Shown piece by piece: positions 1 through 10,489 of a stretch of 64,000 bases of DNA (position 1 is the first letter of the stretch; every line of letters starts with the position of its first letter). Where the stretch lies: assembly GCA_963738665.1 (NCBI GenBank), contig CAVTXL010000010.1, forward strand, positions 62,001 through 126,000. Reading direction: 5' to 3'. Below the pieces are notes generated by a model, which saw only the letters and a list, made by a program, of their open reading frames with translations, was not told where the DNA came from and made no database searches. Position numbers and translations under genes: made by a program. Source of the stretch: JABDGM01 sp963738665. Lineage in GTDB: Bacteria; Planctomycetota; Planctomycetia; Pirellulales; Lacipirellulaceae.

Positions 1-2501
1 TGCACGGATTGGGCGTCGCGCACGTCGAATCGAGCGACGCCTCGTTCCTGATGGAACCGTTCATCAACACCTCCTTCGACGGCCCTCAGCTCGACGACCT
101 GCTCGCCCTGCAGCGTCTGTACGGCGACGTCTACGAAAAGAACGGCAACAACAACGCCTACCAGCGGGCCACCAGCCTCGGGCAGCTCGATTTGGCCGCG
201 CCGCTGGCTAAGGGAACGCTTGGCAACAGCACGGCGATCTCCGCCAGCCAAACCGACTTCCTCAGCATCTCCGGCACGAGCGACACTGACTACTTCAGCT
301 TCAGCGTCCCGTCGCCCATCGATGTGTCGCTGCAACTAACGCCCCGCGGCGCGACCTACCACATGGGCACCCAAACCGGCGACCCCGCGACTCAATCCAC
401 CTACAACACGCTGTCCCTCAACAATTTGAATGTCGCCCTGTTCGACACCAACGGCACGTCCCTGCTGGCTTCCGCCGATGCCAACGTCGCCGGCCTCGGC
501 GAGCAAATCACCCGCCAGCTTTCGCCCGGCACCTACTACGTTCGCGTCCAAGGCGCACAAGACGCGGTGCAGCTCTACGGCCTCAACATCAGCGCCATCC
601 TGCCCTCCGGCCGCGAGCTGCTCTGGGTCGGCAACCTGAATCCGAATTGGGAGACCGCAGGCGCAGCAAACTTCCTTGACGCAACAACCGCAACTCTCTT
701 TTTCGCCTTCGACCACGCGACGTTTAACGACACCTCCGCCGTCAAAGACGTCAATCTACCCGGCAATATCTCTGCCGGCAATATTCGCGTAACCACGAGC
801 GACCACTATACCTTCAGCGGCCCGGGCGGAATCGTCGCCGGCAACTTGACGGTCGACGGACCGGGCGTCGTCACTCTCGCCGGCAGCGGTAACTCCTACG
901 CCGGCCCCACGCAGGTCCTCGCCGGCACGCTCGCCATCACGGGCGATGCGAACGAGATGAAGTCGCCCATCACCGTGGCCGACGGCGCCACCCTGTTGAT
1001 GGACGCCACCGACGCAGGCGCTATGTCGAGCTCGATCACAATCCAAGCCGGCGGCGTCTTGCAGCTCGGCACCCCGGCCAGTGACGCCAACGTCTTTCCC
1101 GATGCGCCGACCGCCGTCCTCAATGACGGTACGATTCGCGTCCTCGACGAAGAATCTGTCGACAACGTTTCGGGCTCCGGCCAAATCGTGGCCGAAAACG
1201 AAACCACGCACTTGTTCGCCAACGCCGGCTTTCACGGCGACATCATTGTCAAGGCCGGCGCCGTCGCCAGGGTGCAGGACAACTACGCCTTGGGCACGCC
1301 TATCGGCAAGACCTTTGTCGAAGACGGGGGCACGCTCGACGTCCAGGCCGACGCCGCCCTCGATGACGAACTGCACCTCGCCGGCAGCGGCCAAGGCACC
1401 GGCAGCCTGCACGTCGCCCCGCAGCACACGGTCAACCTTCACGGCCCGCTCGTCCTTACCTCGCCGGCCGCCTTGGTGACAATCGACGACGCCGCCAACC
1501 TCACCTTCCACAGCGGCGTGACCGCCACCGCTCCGTCGTCGCGTCTGTCCCTGTTCGTTGGCACGTCGTCGGCGGCCGGCCTGCTCGGCCAGGTCGCGCT
1601 CGGCGACGGCGGCATCACCAAAGAGGGGCCCGGCCTCCTCGAACTTCACGACCTCAGTTACACCGGCGAGACCACAATCGACGACGGAACATTACGGATC
1701 GTCGACGCGCCGTCGCTCAACGGCGATTTCCAACTCGCCGAGAATGCAACCCTGGAACTTGAGGGCGCGAATACGTTCCTGCCCACCGCGCGCGTCTCAG
1801 GCGCCGGCCAGGTCGTCGGCGATCTGAACATGCCAGGTGCGATCGCCCCCGGCCCCACGACGGCCGCCCTCTCGATCAGCGGCCACCTCAGCCTGTTCGA
1901 AACCAGCAATTTAGAAATCGAGCTAGGCGGCACGACCGCGGGGATCGACTACGACACGCTGCAAATCTCCGGCGACGCCACGCTCGCCGGCCTGCTTAGC
2001 GTCGCGCTCGAAAATGGCTTCGAGCCCGCGGGCGACCAGGCATTCCAGTTACTGCACGCCGACGCCGGCGTTTTCGGGAAATTCGCCGACTCCAATCTGC
2101 CGGACGTCGCCGATCACGTCTGGACGATTGTCTACAACCCCTTTGACGTGCTTTTGCAACTTTCCCCAGATATCATTATCGAGCTGCCTGGCGACTACAA
2201 CGGCGATGGCGCCGTGAACGCCGCCGATTACACGGTTTGGCGCAATGCGCTCGGCGATGCGGTCGATCCCGGCACGGGCGCCGACGGCGCCGGCCCCGCC
2301 GGCCCGCCCGACGGCCTCGTCGACCAGCTCGACTACCAACTGTGGAAACTTCACTTCGGCGAAATTCTGCCCGCCCCCCAGTCGAGCGCGCTCGCGCAGG
2401 TCCCCGAGCCCAGCCTCCCGGCTACCGTGGTTTTCCTCTTGCTAGCCGCCGCCGGTCGTCATAACTTCCCGCTGGCAGCCGGGCGCCGCGTCCGCCAGTA
2501 G
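1..2501 (+). CDS. Matrixin-like secreted metalloprotease with beta-repeats, dockerin and PEP-CTERM (5' truncated by window)
   Basis: The frame is open from base 1. The first residues read HGLGVAH, the second half of a HExxHGxGxxH zinc motif, so the catalytic N-terminus lies outside the window and the internal TTG at 9 is not the real start. After the motif comes a Met-turn-like LMEP segment, then a pre-peptidase C-terminal-type domain (about residues 78-195). Autotransporter-type beta-strand repeats follow (about 277-313 and 533-565), then a dockerin-like calcium repeat (GDYNGDGAVNAADYTVWRN, about 727) and a VPEP sorting tail with a hydrophobic stretch and basic end (about 798-830). Known of the family: such tails are processed by exosortase-type systems. 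Inference: an exported, surface-anchored protease. A close paralogue lies at 10490-12062. The stop at 2501 leaves 33 bases before the sigma factor. Confidence 0.85.
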   Translation, partial: HGLGVAHVESSDASFLMEPFINTSFDGPQLDDLLALQRLYGDVYEKNGNNNAYQRATSLGQLDLAAPLAKGTLGNSTAISASQTDFLSISGTSDTDYFSFSVPSPIDVSLQLTPRGATYHMGTQTGDPATQSTYNTLSLNNLNVALFDTNGTSLLASADANVAGLGEQITRQLSPGTYYVRVQGAQDAVQLYGLNISAILPSGRELLWVGNLNPNWETAGAANFLDATTATLFFAFDHATFNDTSAVKDVNLPGNISAGNIRVTTSDHYTFSGPGGIVAGNLTVDGPGVVTLAGSGNSYAGPTQVLAGTLAITGDANEMKSPITVADGATLLMDATDAGAMSSSITIQAGGVLQLGTPASDANVFPDAPTAVLNDGTIRVLDEESVDNVSGSGQIVAENETTHLFANAGFHGDIIVKAGAVARVQDNYALGTPIGKTFVEDGGTLDVQADAALDDELHLAGSGQGTGSLHVAPQHTVNLHGPLVLTSPAALVTIDDAANLTFHSGVTATAPSSRLSLFVGTSSAAGLLGQVALGDGGITKEGPGLLELHDLSYTGETTIDDGTLRIVDAPSLNGDFQLAENATLELEGANTFLPTARVSGAGQVVGDLNMPGAIAPGPTTAALSISGHLSLFETSNLEIELGGTTAGIDYDTLQISGDATLAGLLSVALENGFEPAGDQAFQLLHADAGVFGKFADSNLPDVADHVWTIVYNPFDVLLQLSPDIIIELPGDYNGDGAVNAADYTVWRNALGDAVDPGTGADGAGPAGPPDGLVDQLDYQLWKLHFGEILPAPQSSALAQVPEPSLPATVVFLLLAAAGRHNFPLAAGRRVRQ

Positions 2502-2534
2502 GCATTCTTTACGGCCTCGACTATCCTAAAGGGG

Positions 2535-3125
2535 ATGCCGTCTCAACTCTCTGTCTCGACGTCCACCAGCCTGCTCGATCGGGTGAAATCGCGCGACGCC
2601 GACGCCTGGCGGCGCTTGGCCCGCCTCTACACGCCGCTCGTCTATCGCTGGGCCCGGCAGTGCGATCTCCAAGCTTGCGATGCCGCCGATGTCGTGCAGG
2701 AAGTCTTCCTCGCCGTGGCCCGCAACATCGACAGCTTCCGCCGCGATGGACCGCACGCGTCCTTTCGAGGCTGGCTGTGGACCATCACTCGCAACCAGGT
2801 CCGGCTCCATTATCGACGCGGCAAAGAGCGACCCGATGCCAGGGGCGGCTCGACCGCCAATTGCTTCGTTCAGCGGCAGCCCGACCGGGCGGAAATGGAC
2901 GAAGAACCGTCGGGCTTTGACTCCCAGGCGAGTCTCGTGCACAGGGCACTCCAGCTCGTCCGCGGCGATTTCCAGCCGCACACGTGGCAGGCCTTTTGGC
3001 GATCGGTCATCGAAGATCGGCCCGTCTGCGAAATCGCCGCAGAACTGACGATGACCCCGGCCGCCGTCCGCCAGGCCAAGTACCGCGTCCTCTGCCGGCT
3101 GCACGAAGAGCTCAATCGCGATTAA
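2535..3125 (+). CDS. ECF-family RNA polymerase sigma factor
   Basis: A 196-aa protein with sigma region 2 (about residues 20-95, including DAADVVQEVFLAVARN and the WLWTITRNQVRLHYRR DNA-melting helix) and sigma region 4 (about 145-195, with an EIAAELTMTPAAVRQAKYRV helix-turn-helix). Length and order are normal for ECF factors. It starts at ATG 2535 with a GGGG tract just upstream. It follows the protease gene by 33 bases and precedes a Ser/Thr kinase by about 245 bases. In Planctomycetes many ECF factors sit beside Ser/Thr kinases, so a kinase-sigma regulatory pair is likely. No anti-sigma factor is visible. The likely targets, by position only, are the flanking surface-protein genes. Confidence 0.9.
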   Translation: MPSQLSVSTSTSLLDRVKSRDADAWRRLARLYTPLVYRWARQCDLQACDAADVVQEVFLAVARNIDSFRRDGPHASFRGWLWTITRNQVRLHYRRGKERPDARGGSTANCFVQRQPDRAEMDEEPSGFDSQASLVHRALQLVRGDFQPHTWQAFWRSVIEDRPVCEIAAELTMTPAAVRQAKYRVLCRLHEELNRD

Positions 3126-3135
3126 GTACATACGC

Positions 3136-3170
3136 CGCTCCCTCCGGGAGAGGGCAGTGTGAGGGGGCAG
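3136..3170. repeat. GC-rich palindromic repeat (GGGAGAGGG family), intergenic copy
   Basis: The 3126-3370 spacer between sigma factor and kinase holds a short palindromic stretch, CTCCCTCCGGGAGAGGG followed by a GAGGGGGCAG tail. It resembles, in the opposite orientation, the copies near 56338, 58561, 59206 and 61321. I see no gene or clear promoter in the rest of the spacer. Confidence 0.5.
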
Positions 3171-3370
3171 TGCCTATCGGCATTCATTTCTTTACCGGGC
3201 CTCCGCTGGAGGATTAAGAGTACGGCCAACCGATCGGGGTCAATAACACTTTCCCACATAGGGACTTGCGCAAACCCGCCAACCGCTCCCAGAACTTTCG
3301 CGTTATGCCCGCGCATTGTATCGGTGTTCGCCATTCGAGCCACTCACTTTCTCTGTGAAGGGCGCTTGCC

Positions 3371-5430
3371 ATGTCCGATTTCAGCCAGCGTCCGCATCCC
3401 GCCGATCGAGAGTGGGTCCTGGCCGAGTTGTCCCGGCGCGATGCGGCTGCCAAAGGCCCTGCGGCCGGTCGGCTTGAGGCTGGCGACGCGGCCACAATTG
3501 AAGATCTCGAGGCCCAGCTCGAAACCCTGGTTACCCAACTCCGCCACGAGCCGCCGCTCGACGATTTCGCCGAAGAAAGCGGCTGCCGCCGGGCGACCGA
3601 ATTCGTCGAGCAAATTGCCGACCGGGCAGATTTTTTTGCCGATCAGCCCGACCTCGAGCGAATCGGCCCGTACCAGGTCGTGACCCAGCTCAGCCGCGGC
3701 GGCATGGGCGCCGTGTACAAGGCGATTCACCCCAAGTTAAACCGATCGGTTGCGATCAAATTGCTACCCGCCAGTCGTTGGCACGATGCGGCCTCCGTCG
3801 CTCGCTTCGAGCGCGAAATGAAGGCCATCGGCGGTCTCGCACATCCCAATGTCGTATCCGCGACTGACGCCGGCGAGGTCGACGGCATGCACTATCTCGT
3901 CATGGAATATGTCGATGGCCTCGATCTGTCGACGCTCGTCCGCCGCGTGGGACCACTGCCGCCGGCCGACGCTTGTGAAATCATTCGGCAAGCGTGCCTC
4001 GGTTTACAAGAAGCCCACGATCGCGGCATTGTGCATCGCGACATCAAGCCATCGAACATGATGCTCACCGATAGCGGCCAGCCCAATGCGGAACCCATTG
4101 TCAAGATACTAGATTTCGGCCTGGCGCGAGTCGCTCCAATTGACCTCGACGATAACGAGCTGACGGTCGACGGCCAAATCATGGGCACGCTCCGCTACAT
4201 GGCGCCGAACAGTGCGCGAGCAGCCGCGACGTCGACGGCCGCGCCGACATCTATTCCCTCGGCGCGACGCTGTATCGGCTCCTCACCGGCGAAGCGCCGT
4301 TTGCCGACGCGCGTTTTGATTCCCCGCTGGCCTTGGTATCCGCCCTCGCCACTGAGTCACCTCTGCCGCTTGCCAGCAATCGCGGCGATCTGCCGCGCGG
4401 CCTGGTGGCTGTCGTCGAGCGGATAATGGCCAAAAGACCGGCCGACCGATTTTCGAAGCCGGCCGAAGTCCGCGTGGCACTGGCCCCGTGGTCGCAAGGG
4501 GCCGCGCTCGGCGAACTGTTGAACAAAGGACGCGGTGGGGCGCATGCGGGCGACGAGCCCGCTCGTCGACCGGCGCCGGCCCGACCGCCGGAAACCGCGG
4601 CAGACACCGGGCCTTCGCCGCGCGGCAATTCGCTCGGTCGCGCCATTCTGTATGTCGGCTGCACGTTGTTGCTCGTCGTCACCGCCGTGCTCGTCGGCCA
4701 ATTGCGAAACCACGCTGCGCCGGACGCGGCTGGCGGCACAGCCGCCTCGTCGCAGCCAACCATTGCCGATCGCCAGCTCGCCGAGCGCAATCGCCGCGCC
4801 ATCCAGTGGCTGACGTCGCTCAACGCGCGCATCGGAGTGCTCGCGTCCAATAAGAGCTATGGGCTCATCAATCCGGGCGATCGATTGCCGGCCGGTCCGC
4901 TGCAACTGCATTCGGTCGACCTCGGTCAACAATCGAACGTTCACGATGAAGATATGGCGCGGCTCCGCGGCCTGGCGTCGCTGCGCCTGCTCAATCTGAG
5001 CGATACGAACATCGGCGACGACGGCCTGCTGCGGCTCGGCCCGCTTCCGGCGCTGGAAAACCTGTTCTTAGTGCGTACGCCCATCACCGACCGCGGCCTG
5101 GCACAGCTCGAGGAATGTCCCCGGCTGAAGTCTTTATATTTGGCGAACACTAAAATCACTGACGCGGGCCTGCGAGATATCGCCGCCTGCAAGGGTCTGA
5201 ACGAGCTCGCGCTCTCCGCCTGCCCGATCTCTGACGCCGGGCTGCCAGAATTGCAAGGCTTGACGTTCCTCCGCGTACTCGATCTGCACGACACGCAAGT
5301 TACACGCGACGGCGTCGCCGAATTGGAGGCCGCGCTGCCGAGTTGTTCGATTAAGACCAATTTCAACGGCGAAAAACAAGCGAGCGGCCCAGCGCCGCTT
5401 ACCCCACCACCTGGATCGAGGCAACCGTGA
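3371..5430 (+). CDS. Membrane Ser/Thr protein kinase with C-terminal leucine-rich repeats (frame break at 4207)
   Basis: Reconstructed length is about 686 aa. Residues 1-95 are a variable leader. The kinase domain runs from about 97, with glycine loop LSRGGMGAVYKA, VAIK lysine, HRDIKPSN catalytic loop (about 220) and DFG (about 248). At MAPN (4199-4210) the frame breaks: one G added after 4207 restores MAPEQ, the APE motif, and the rest of the kinase lobe continues in the other frame. After the kinase comes a proline-rich linker, a transmembrane helix (4642-4704), and at least five leucine-rich repeats (for example LRLLNLSDTNIGDDGL). The stop overlaps the next gene's GTG start (GTGA at 5427-5430), suggesting co-translation. 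The break in such an invariant motif looks like a sequence error. Inference: a cytoplasmic kinase with an extracytoplasmic LRR sensor, paired with the ECF factor upstream. Confidence 0.85.
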
Positions 5431-8400
5431 ATCGCTCTTGTCTCCTCTCGCATGGCCAATATGTAGTGTCTCTTCCCAGACTCGCGGTCTGCGTCGCGGT
5501 CGTGGTGCAGTTGTGCGTACAGCCAGCCCCAGCCGACGATTATTCCTGGGCCGCGGCCACCAGCGGCAACTTCTCCGATTCCGCCCGTTGGACGCCAGAC
5601 GGCGGTCCGCCCACCGCCGGCGACACGGCCGTGTTTGGCGTGGGGGGCGCCTACACCGTCAGCGGCGGCGGCGCGGTCAGCATCTTTCAAGTCTCCGGTG
5701 GCGACGTAACCTTTACCGGAACCGTCACCACCGATAGCCAGTCGCCCGGCAATGCGTTGCTGTTCGCCGGCGGCACGGCCCGTGTTTCCGGAAACATTTC
5801 CAGCCCGAAGCCGATGGAGATTGGCCAAGATTTCCTGGGCAACCCCGGCACCGCAACTTTGCGCGTCTCCAGCGGAGGTAAAGTCCAATCCGCCGCGAAT
5901 TTCGCACTCGATGACGTCGCGGTTAGCATGGCCGGCCAGGCAGCCTCAACCGCCTTTCTTTATGTTGAAAACACAAATTCCCGCTTCACGGCCAACGGCG
6001 GGCTCAACATCGCCGGCGACGGCACGGCCACGGCGACCGTCTTCGCCGGCGGCGAGCTCGTCACGAGTGGTGACATCCCATCCGGTACGCCGGGCATCAA
6101 GATCGCCGTGGGCACCGCGGGTCATGGCGCCCTGGTGGTCGATGGTGCGGACGCACGTGTCAACAACACGCTGCAGATGAACGTCGGCCAACTCGGCGAA
6201 GGCACGTTCACCGTTGCCAACGGCGGCCAGATCAACACCTCCGGCAATGCCACACTGCCGGCCCTGGTGATGGGCTTTGGCGACGGTTCCAAAGGCATTG
6301 GTTACGTCCAGGACGGCGGCACGCTCGCCACCACGGGCCAATTCGTGATCGGCCGCGCCGGCGCCGCCGAGTTTTACTTGGAGCCCGGCGGCAGCGCCGT
6401 CTCCGACGCAATCGGCGCTCCGGCAGCCGTCTTCGTCGCCAACGACGCTACTTCCGATGCCGTCGCCCACGTCAACGGCGGCACTTGGGACGTCAACGGC
6501 GACTTCTTTGTCGGTGGCGCCGGCCACGGACAGGTGCTTGTCGAATCCGGCGCCACGCTCGATACCTCCAATGCCGACAGCTTGCTCACACTCGGTTTTC
6601 AAGACGGTGGCCTCGGCGAACTGTTTCTCAACGGCGGTGAATTGCTGCGCCCCAACACGAATACGGTGATCACCGTCGGCATCGGCGGCCGCGGCCGGAT
6701 GGAGATTCATGACGGCTCCCAAGTCGAGGACGCCAAGCTCCGCGTCGCCCAAATCGCCAGCACAGCGATCGATCCGAGCGAAGTCATCGTCGAAGGCATA
6801 GGTTCTTCTCTCACCTTAAAGGACGAGCTGGCGGTCGGCATCGAGTCCGGCGGCCAGCTTCGCGTCCAAAACGGCGCGGCAGTCTCTGTGACTTCCGCCG
6901 CATCATTTGCCGAAGCCGGGGGCGCGGCCGGCGGAACAGGCGAAATCTTCGTCACGGGGGCAGGCTCCTCGCTCGACGTCGCCGGCACGATGACGCTCGG
7001 CAACTTTGGCCACGGCAACCTTGCGATCGACTCCGACGGCCAAGTCGCCTCCGGCGCCGTAACGCTCGGCCACCAGGTCGATTCCGAAGGCGATCTCAAT
7101 ATCGAAAGCGGTGGCACTTGGACCGTCGGCGGCGATCTCGTCGTCGGCGATCACGGCACCGGCTATGTTTATCTCAGACAAGACGGCACGATTTCGCTGC
7201 CCAGTGGCAAGCACATCTTTTTGGGCCTGAGCAGCGACGGCACCGGTGTCTTGAACCTTTTCGGTAACGGGCTCTTGGACGTCGATACCGAAGTTGTCGT
7301 CGGCCAAAACGGCACCGGTGTCTTCGAACTCAACAACGGCGCCAGCTACACAACCCTCGCGCCAGGGCCGTACCTCCTTGGCAATCTGGCCGGCTCTCAC
7401 GGTGAGGTCCACGTCAACACCGGTTCGAGCTTCACCGTCAGCGGCGATCTTTCTGTCGGCGTCGCCGGCGACGGCTTCATGACGGTCGACGATACGTCGA
7501 CGCTCGATGTTTCCAGCGGCACGATCGCCCTGGGCTCGATCGACGGCGCGTACGGCGAGCTCGTCATTGACGGCGGCCAGTTGCTGCGCCCGGCCGGCGG
7601 ACTGACGATCGTCGGCTTCGGCGGCCGGGGCCGCTTGGAAGTTCGCAACGGCGCGAACGTGAGCGACGGCGACATTCGAGTCGCTCAGATTCCCAATTCG
7701 GTCGACGACCCCAGCGAGCTGATCGTGGCTGGGCCCGGCTCATCACTCGCGCTCAGCGGTTCGCTCGATTTGGGAATCGAAGACCTCGGCAATCTGACCG
7801 TTAGCGACGGTGGATCGATGACTGTCGATAGCGGGCTGGTGGCCGGCATCGCCGCCACAGGGGAAGGCGACTTTTTGGTGACGGGGGCAGATTCACAGTT
7901 GCACGTTGCCGGGCCCCTGATCCTTGCCGAAACGGGCGTCAGCCTGGCTGGCGTTGACTTGGACGGCATGCTGGAAACGGGCCCGGGCACGCTCGGCCAC
8001 CTGGCAGGCGCGACAGGCACCTTCGACGTGGCCGCCGGCGGCGAGTGGGACGTGCACGGCAACTTAATCGTCGGCGACAGTGGTCTCGGCTACGTCTATC
8101 TCCGCGCCGGCGGCACGATTACCGTCGACGCCGGCAGTCAGGTGATCCTCGGCAACCAGTTCGGTGCCTCGGGCATCCTGCACATTTTCGACACTGGCGC
8201 ACTCAACGTCGACAGCGACGTCGTGATCGGCCTCGCCGGCGCCGGCGCGCTCAACCTCCACGACGGCGCAAGCTACAACAGCTTTGGCAACATCGCCGCT
8301 CGGAGCAAATGACGGCGCCTCCGGCAACATTGCCGTCGATTCGGCCGCCCACTTCACCGTCAACGGCGATTTGACCATGGCCGAAGTGTTCGGCGCAACG

Positions 8401-9318
8401 GCCGGCGTGGCCGTCACCGGTGCCGGGTCAACCTTGTCGGCCAGCAACATGCACGTTGGCGGCAGCAGCACAGAACAAGGCGGCCTGGCCCTCGTTCACG
8501 TCGAAGATCTAGGACAGTTGTTCGTCGCCAATACGCTCAATCTCTGGGGTGGCGGCTCGCTCCACGTAGACGGCGGCGCGGTCACCGTCGGCGACGGTAC
8601 GACGCCCGCGGCTCCTGATTTCGTTCGCGTCAACGCGCCAGGCAAACTTAGCGGCGCCGGCCAAGTCATCGGCAACGTGCTGAACGCGGGAGGCATCGTC
8701 GCGCCCGGCAACTCCCCGGGCACACTCACGATCGACGGCGACTTCACCCAGTTGGCCGCCGGCACGCTACAGTTCGAACTCGCCGGAACCGGCGCCGGAA
8801 GCCAGTTCGACCAACTTTCCGTCACCGGGGCCGTCGCGCTCGCCGGCACCGTCGACGTCGGCCTGATTGATGATTTCACGCCATCTCCCGGCGACCTGTT
8901 CCCAATTATCGCCGCCGGTGGAGTTAGTGGCGCGTTCACCAACGGTTCCCTGCCGGCCCTCACCGGCGCCAACTGGCAGATCGAGTATTCCACGACGTCC
9001 GTGTTGCTGCGCGTGGTCATCTCGGGCGATTACAACCACAACGGCAAGGTCGACGCGGCCGACTACACCGTCTGGCGCAATTCGCTCGGCCAGGCCGGCG
9101 TCGGCCTGGCGGCCGACGGCAACGGCGACGGCCACATCACGCCGGCCGATTACGCCGTCTGGAAAGCACACTACGGCCAGGTTGCACCCGCCGCCGGCTC
9201 GAGTAATTCTGCCGACCGAACTGCCGTGCCCGAACCGAACGCAAGGTTCCTGTTGATTGTCGCCGCGATGGCGCTCGCCCTCTGCCGCAGCGTGCGAGGC
9301 ACACGTCGCGTGCCGTAA
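5427..9318 (+). CDS. Large secreted beta-strand-repeat protein with dockerin and PEP-CTERM (frame break near 8298)
   Basis: About 1296 aa when one surplus base near 8295-8300 is removed: the repeat unit then reads through as NIALGANDGASGN, matching TIALGSIDGAYGE earlier in the protein. An N-terminal signal peptide precedes PAPADDYSW. The body is built of G/A/N/T-rich beta-helix repeats of the autotransporter-associated type (for example NGGTWDVNGDFFVGGAGHG). A C-terminal beta-sandwich is followed by a dockerin-like repeat (GDYNHNGKVDAADYTVWRN, near 9026) and a VPEP tail. The GTG start at 5427 overlaps the kinase stop. The last residues (RGTRRVP) are encoded by a dispersed repeat at 9298-9328. 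Probable role: surface or extracellular-matrix structural protein; no catalytic motif seen. Confidence 0.85.
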
Positions 9319-9328
9319 CAGCCCCCGC
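9298..9328. repeat. Dispersed 30-bp repeat, copy 1, overlapping a stop codon
   Basis: This segment (ending GCCGTAACAGCCCCCGC) is the reverse complement, with only a few differences, of 63480-63509 (GCGGGGCTGTTACGGCAC followed by ACGGAGTGTGCC). Here it encodes the last residues and stop codon of the upstream gene; at 63480 it is intergenic. Confidence 0.65.
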
Positions 9329-9383
9329 AATTGCGCTCGCCTTTGCACGCGATTCGAAATTGCACAGCGCCGTCGCGAGCACA

Positions 9384-10175
9384 TTACCGCCCACGCAATC
9401 GCTCCGTTCGCCGCGCACGAATACCCAGAATGCCTGGCGAAGGCTGATTCTGTTGCGTTCCCCCGCGCCTGGCTGACGATTGCGACGTCTGCGCTTGCGC
9501 AGCTACGAAGCGTCGCGTGGTCTGGTTGCTGCCGGACGCATTTTGCGATTGTCCCGTCAGCGATGGATAAGGCGTCTGATTCGACTGACCATCCTGCGGC
9601 AGCCCGCCGCTAAAATTCGCGCTGCGATTTAGCCGGCTCTGGCCGCTGGTGGAAAGCGCGCTCGCTGGCCCAGGCGGCAGCGGCAGCGACTCGGCGCCGG
9701 CCTGTCCGGCGAGCTCCGGTCCCGTTTTCAGTACACTCAACTCGGCCGGTTGATCCGCGCCGCCCGCGCTCGGCGCCAGAATTGGCGGCGTCGACAACAC
9801 GCTAAGGCCCGCCCCGCTGGCCGCATTCAATGACGGGCTGCCCGCGGCGACAACCGTTTCCTCGCTGCCCGCCGGTACTCCAACCGCGCCCAGCGTGGGC
9901 CCGCTCTCGTTCAGCCCGGGCGGCGCTGGCACGAGTGCCAGCGATGCCAAATACCGCTGGTCGGCCACGCTCAACCGCGCGATCGGATATTCCTCAATCC
10001 GCTCGCCCGCTTTCAAATACACAATGTCCCCCCGCACCGCCACCAGCTCGGCCTGGGCAGTGAACACCCCGGTCGCGATGGTCCATGTCCGCTCCGCGCC
10101 GGGCAGTAGCCGGGCCGAAATCAGCCAAGTTGCCAAGAAACATCCCAGCGTGCACAAGTTAAAAAGCGTTCGCAT
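9384..10175 (-). CDS. Exported SHD1-domain protein with low-complexity tail
   Basis: 263 aa from ATG 10175, chosen because a strong ribosome-binding site (GGAGGAGAAGGACG) abuts it and a signal peptide follows (MRTLFNLCTLGCFLATW, cleavage near LLPGAERTW). Upstream in-frame codons encode non-signal sequence. Residues about 28-78 (RTWTIATGVFTAQAELV through ADQRYLASL) form an SHD1-like domain, a small beta-domain widespread in planctomycete secreted proteins. The remaining 180 residues are Ser/Gly/Pro/Gln-rich and probably disordered, ending in a basic tail. It is convergent with the gene at 5427-9318 and divergent from the matrixin gene at 10490. Function unknown; a peptide or surface binding role is only a guess. 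Confidence 0.75.
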   Translation of the reverse strand: MRTLFNLCTLGCFLATWLISARLLPGAERTWTIATGVFTAQAELVAVRGDIVYLKAGERIEEYPIARLSVADQRYLASLALVPAPPGLNESGPTLGAVGVPAGSEETVVAAGSPSLNAASGAGLSVLSTPPILAPSAGGADQPAELSVLKTGPELAGQAGAESLPLPPGPASALSTSGQSRLNRSANFSGGLPQDGQSNQTPYPSLTGQSQNASGSNQTTRRFVAAQAQTSQSSARRGGTQQNQPSPGILGIRARRTERLRGR

Positions 10176-10489
10176 CGTCCTTCTCCTCCCTGTCGGCAAA
10201 TTGGGAAAGTTGCGCGCCAGTTTTATCGAGCCAGACCCATCCGTCAACCCGCCGCACCCCTCGCCCACGGCGCGCGAGGCCCGTTGAGCGCATTCAAACT
10301 CCGCGTCAAATCCCCTATTCACAGCACGTTTGCTGGCCGCATGCACCTGCGGACAACTTGCCGGGCAATCATCAATTCGGCTTTGGCAGTATTTTGCGTG
10401 GCGCGAGCAGGCCGTCATGGTATCTTGAAAACTAGGAAACCTCCCAACCTCCAGTGCGCCTACGCGCGACTCAACCCGCCCCGCCCGGC

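Noticed and set aside
756..1649. 297-aa minus-strand frame
   Set aside because: Shadow of the beta-repeat region of the first protease; Gly/Arg/Val-biased and featureless.
4333..5430. Second kinase-region frame as an independent gene
   Set aside because: It begins in the middle of the conserved C-lobe and joins exactly to the upstream frame after restoring one G in the APE motif.
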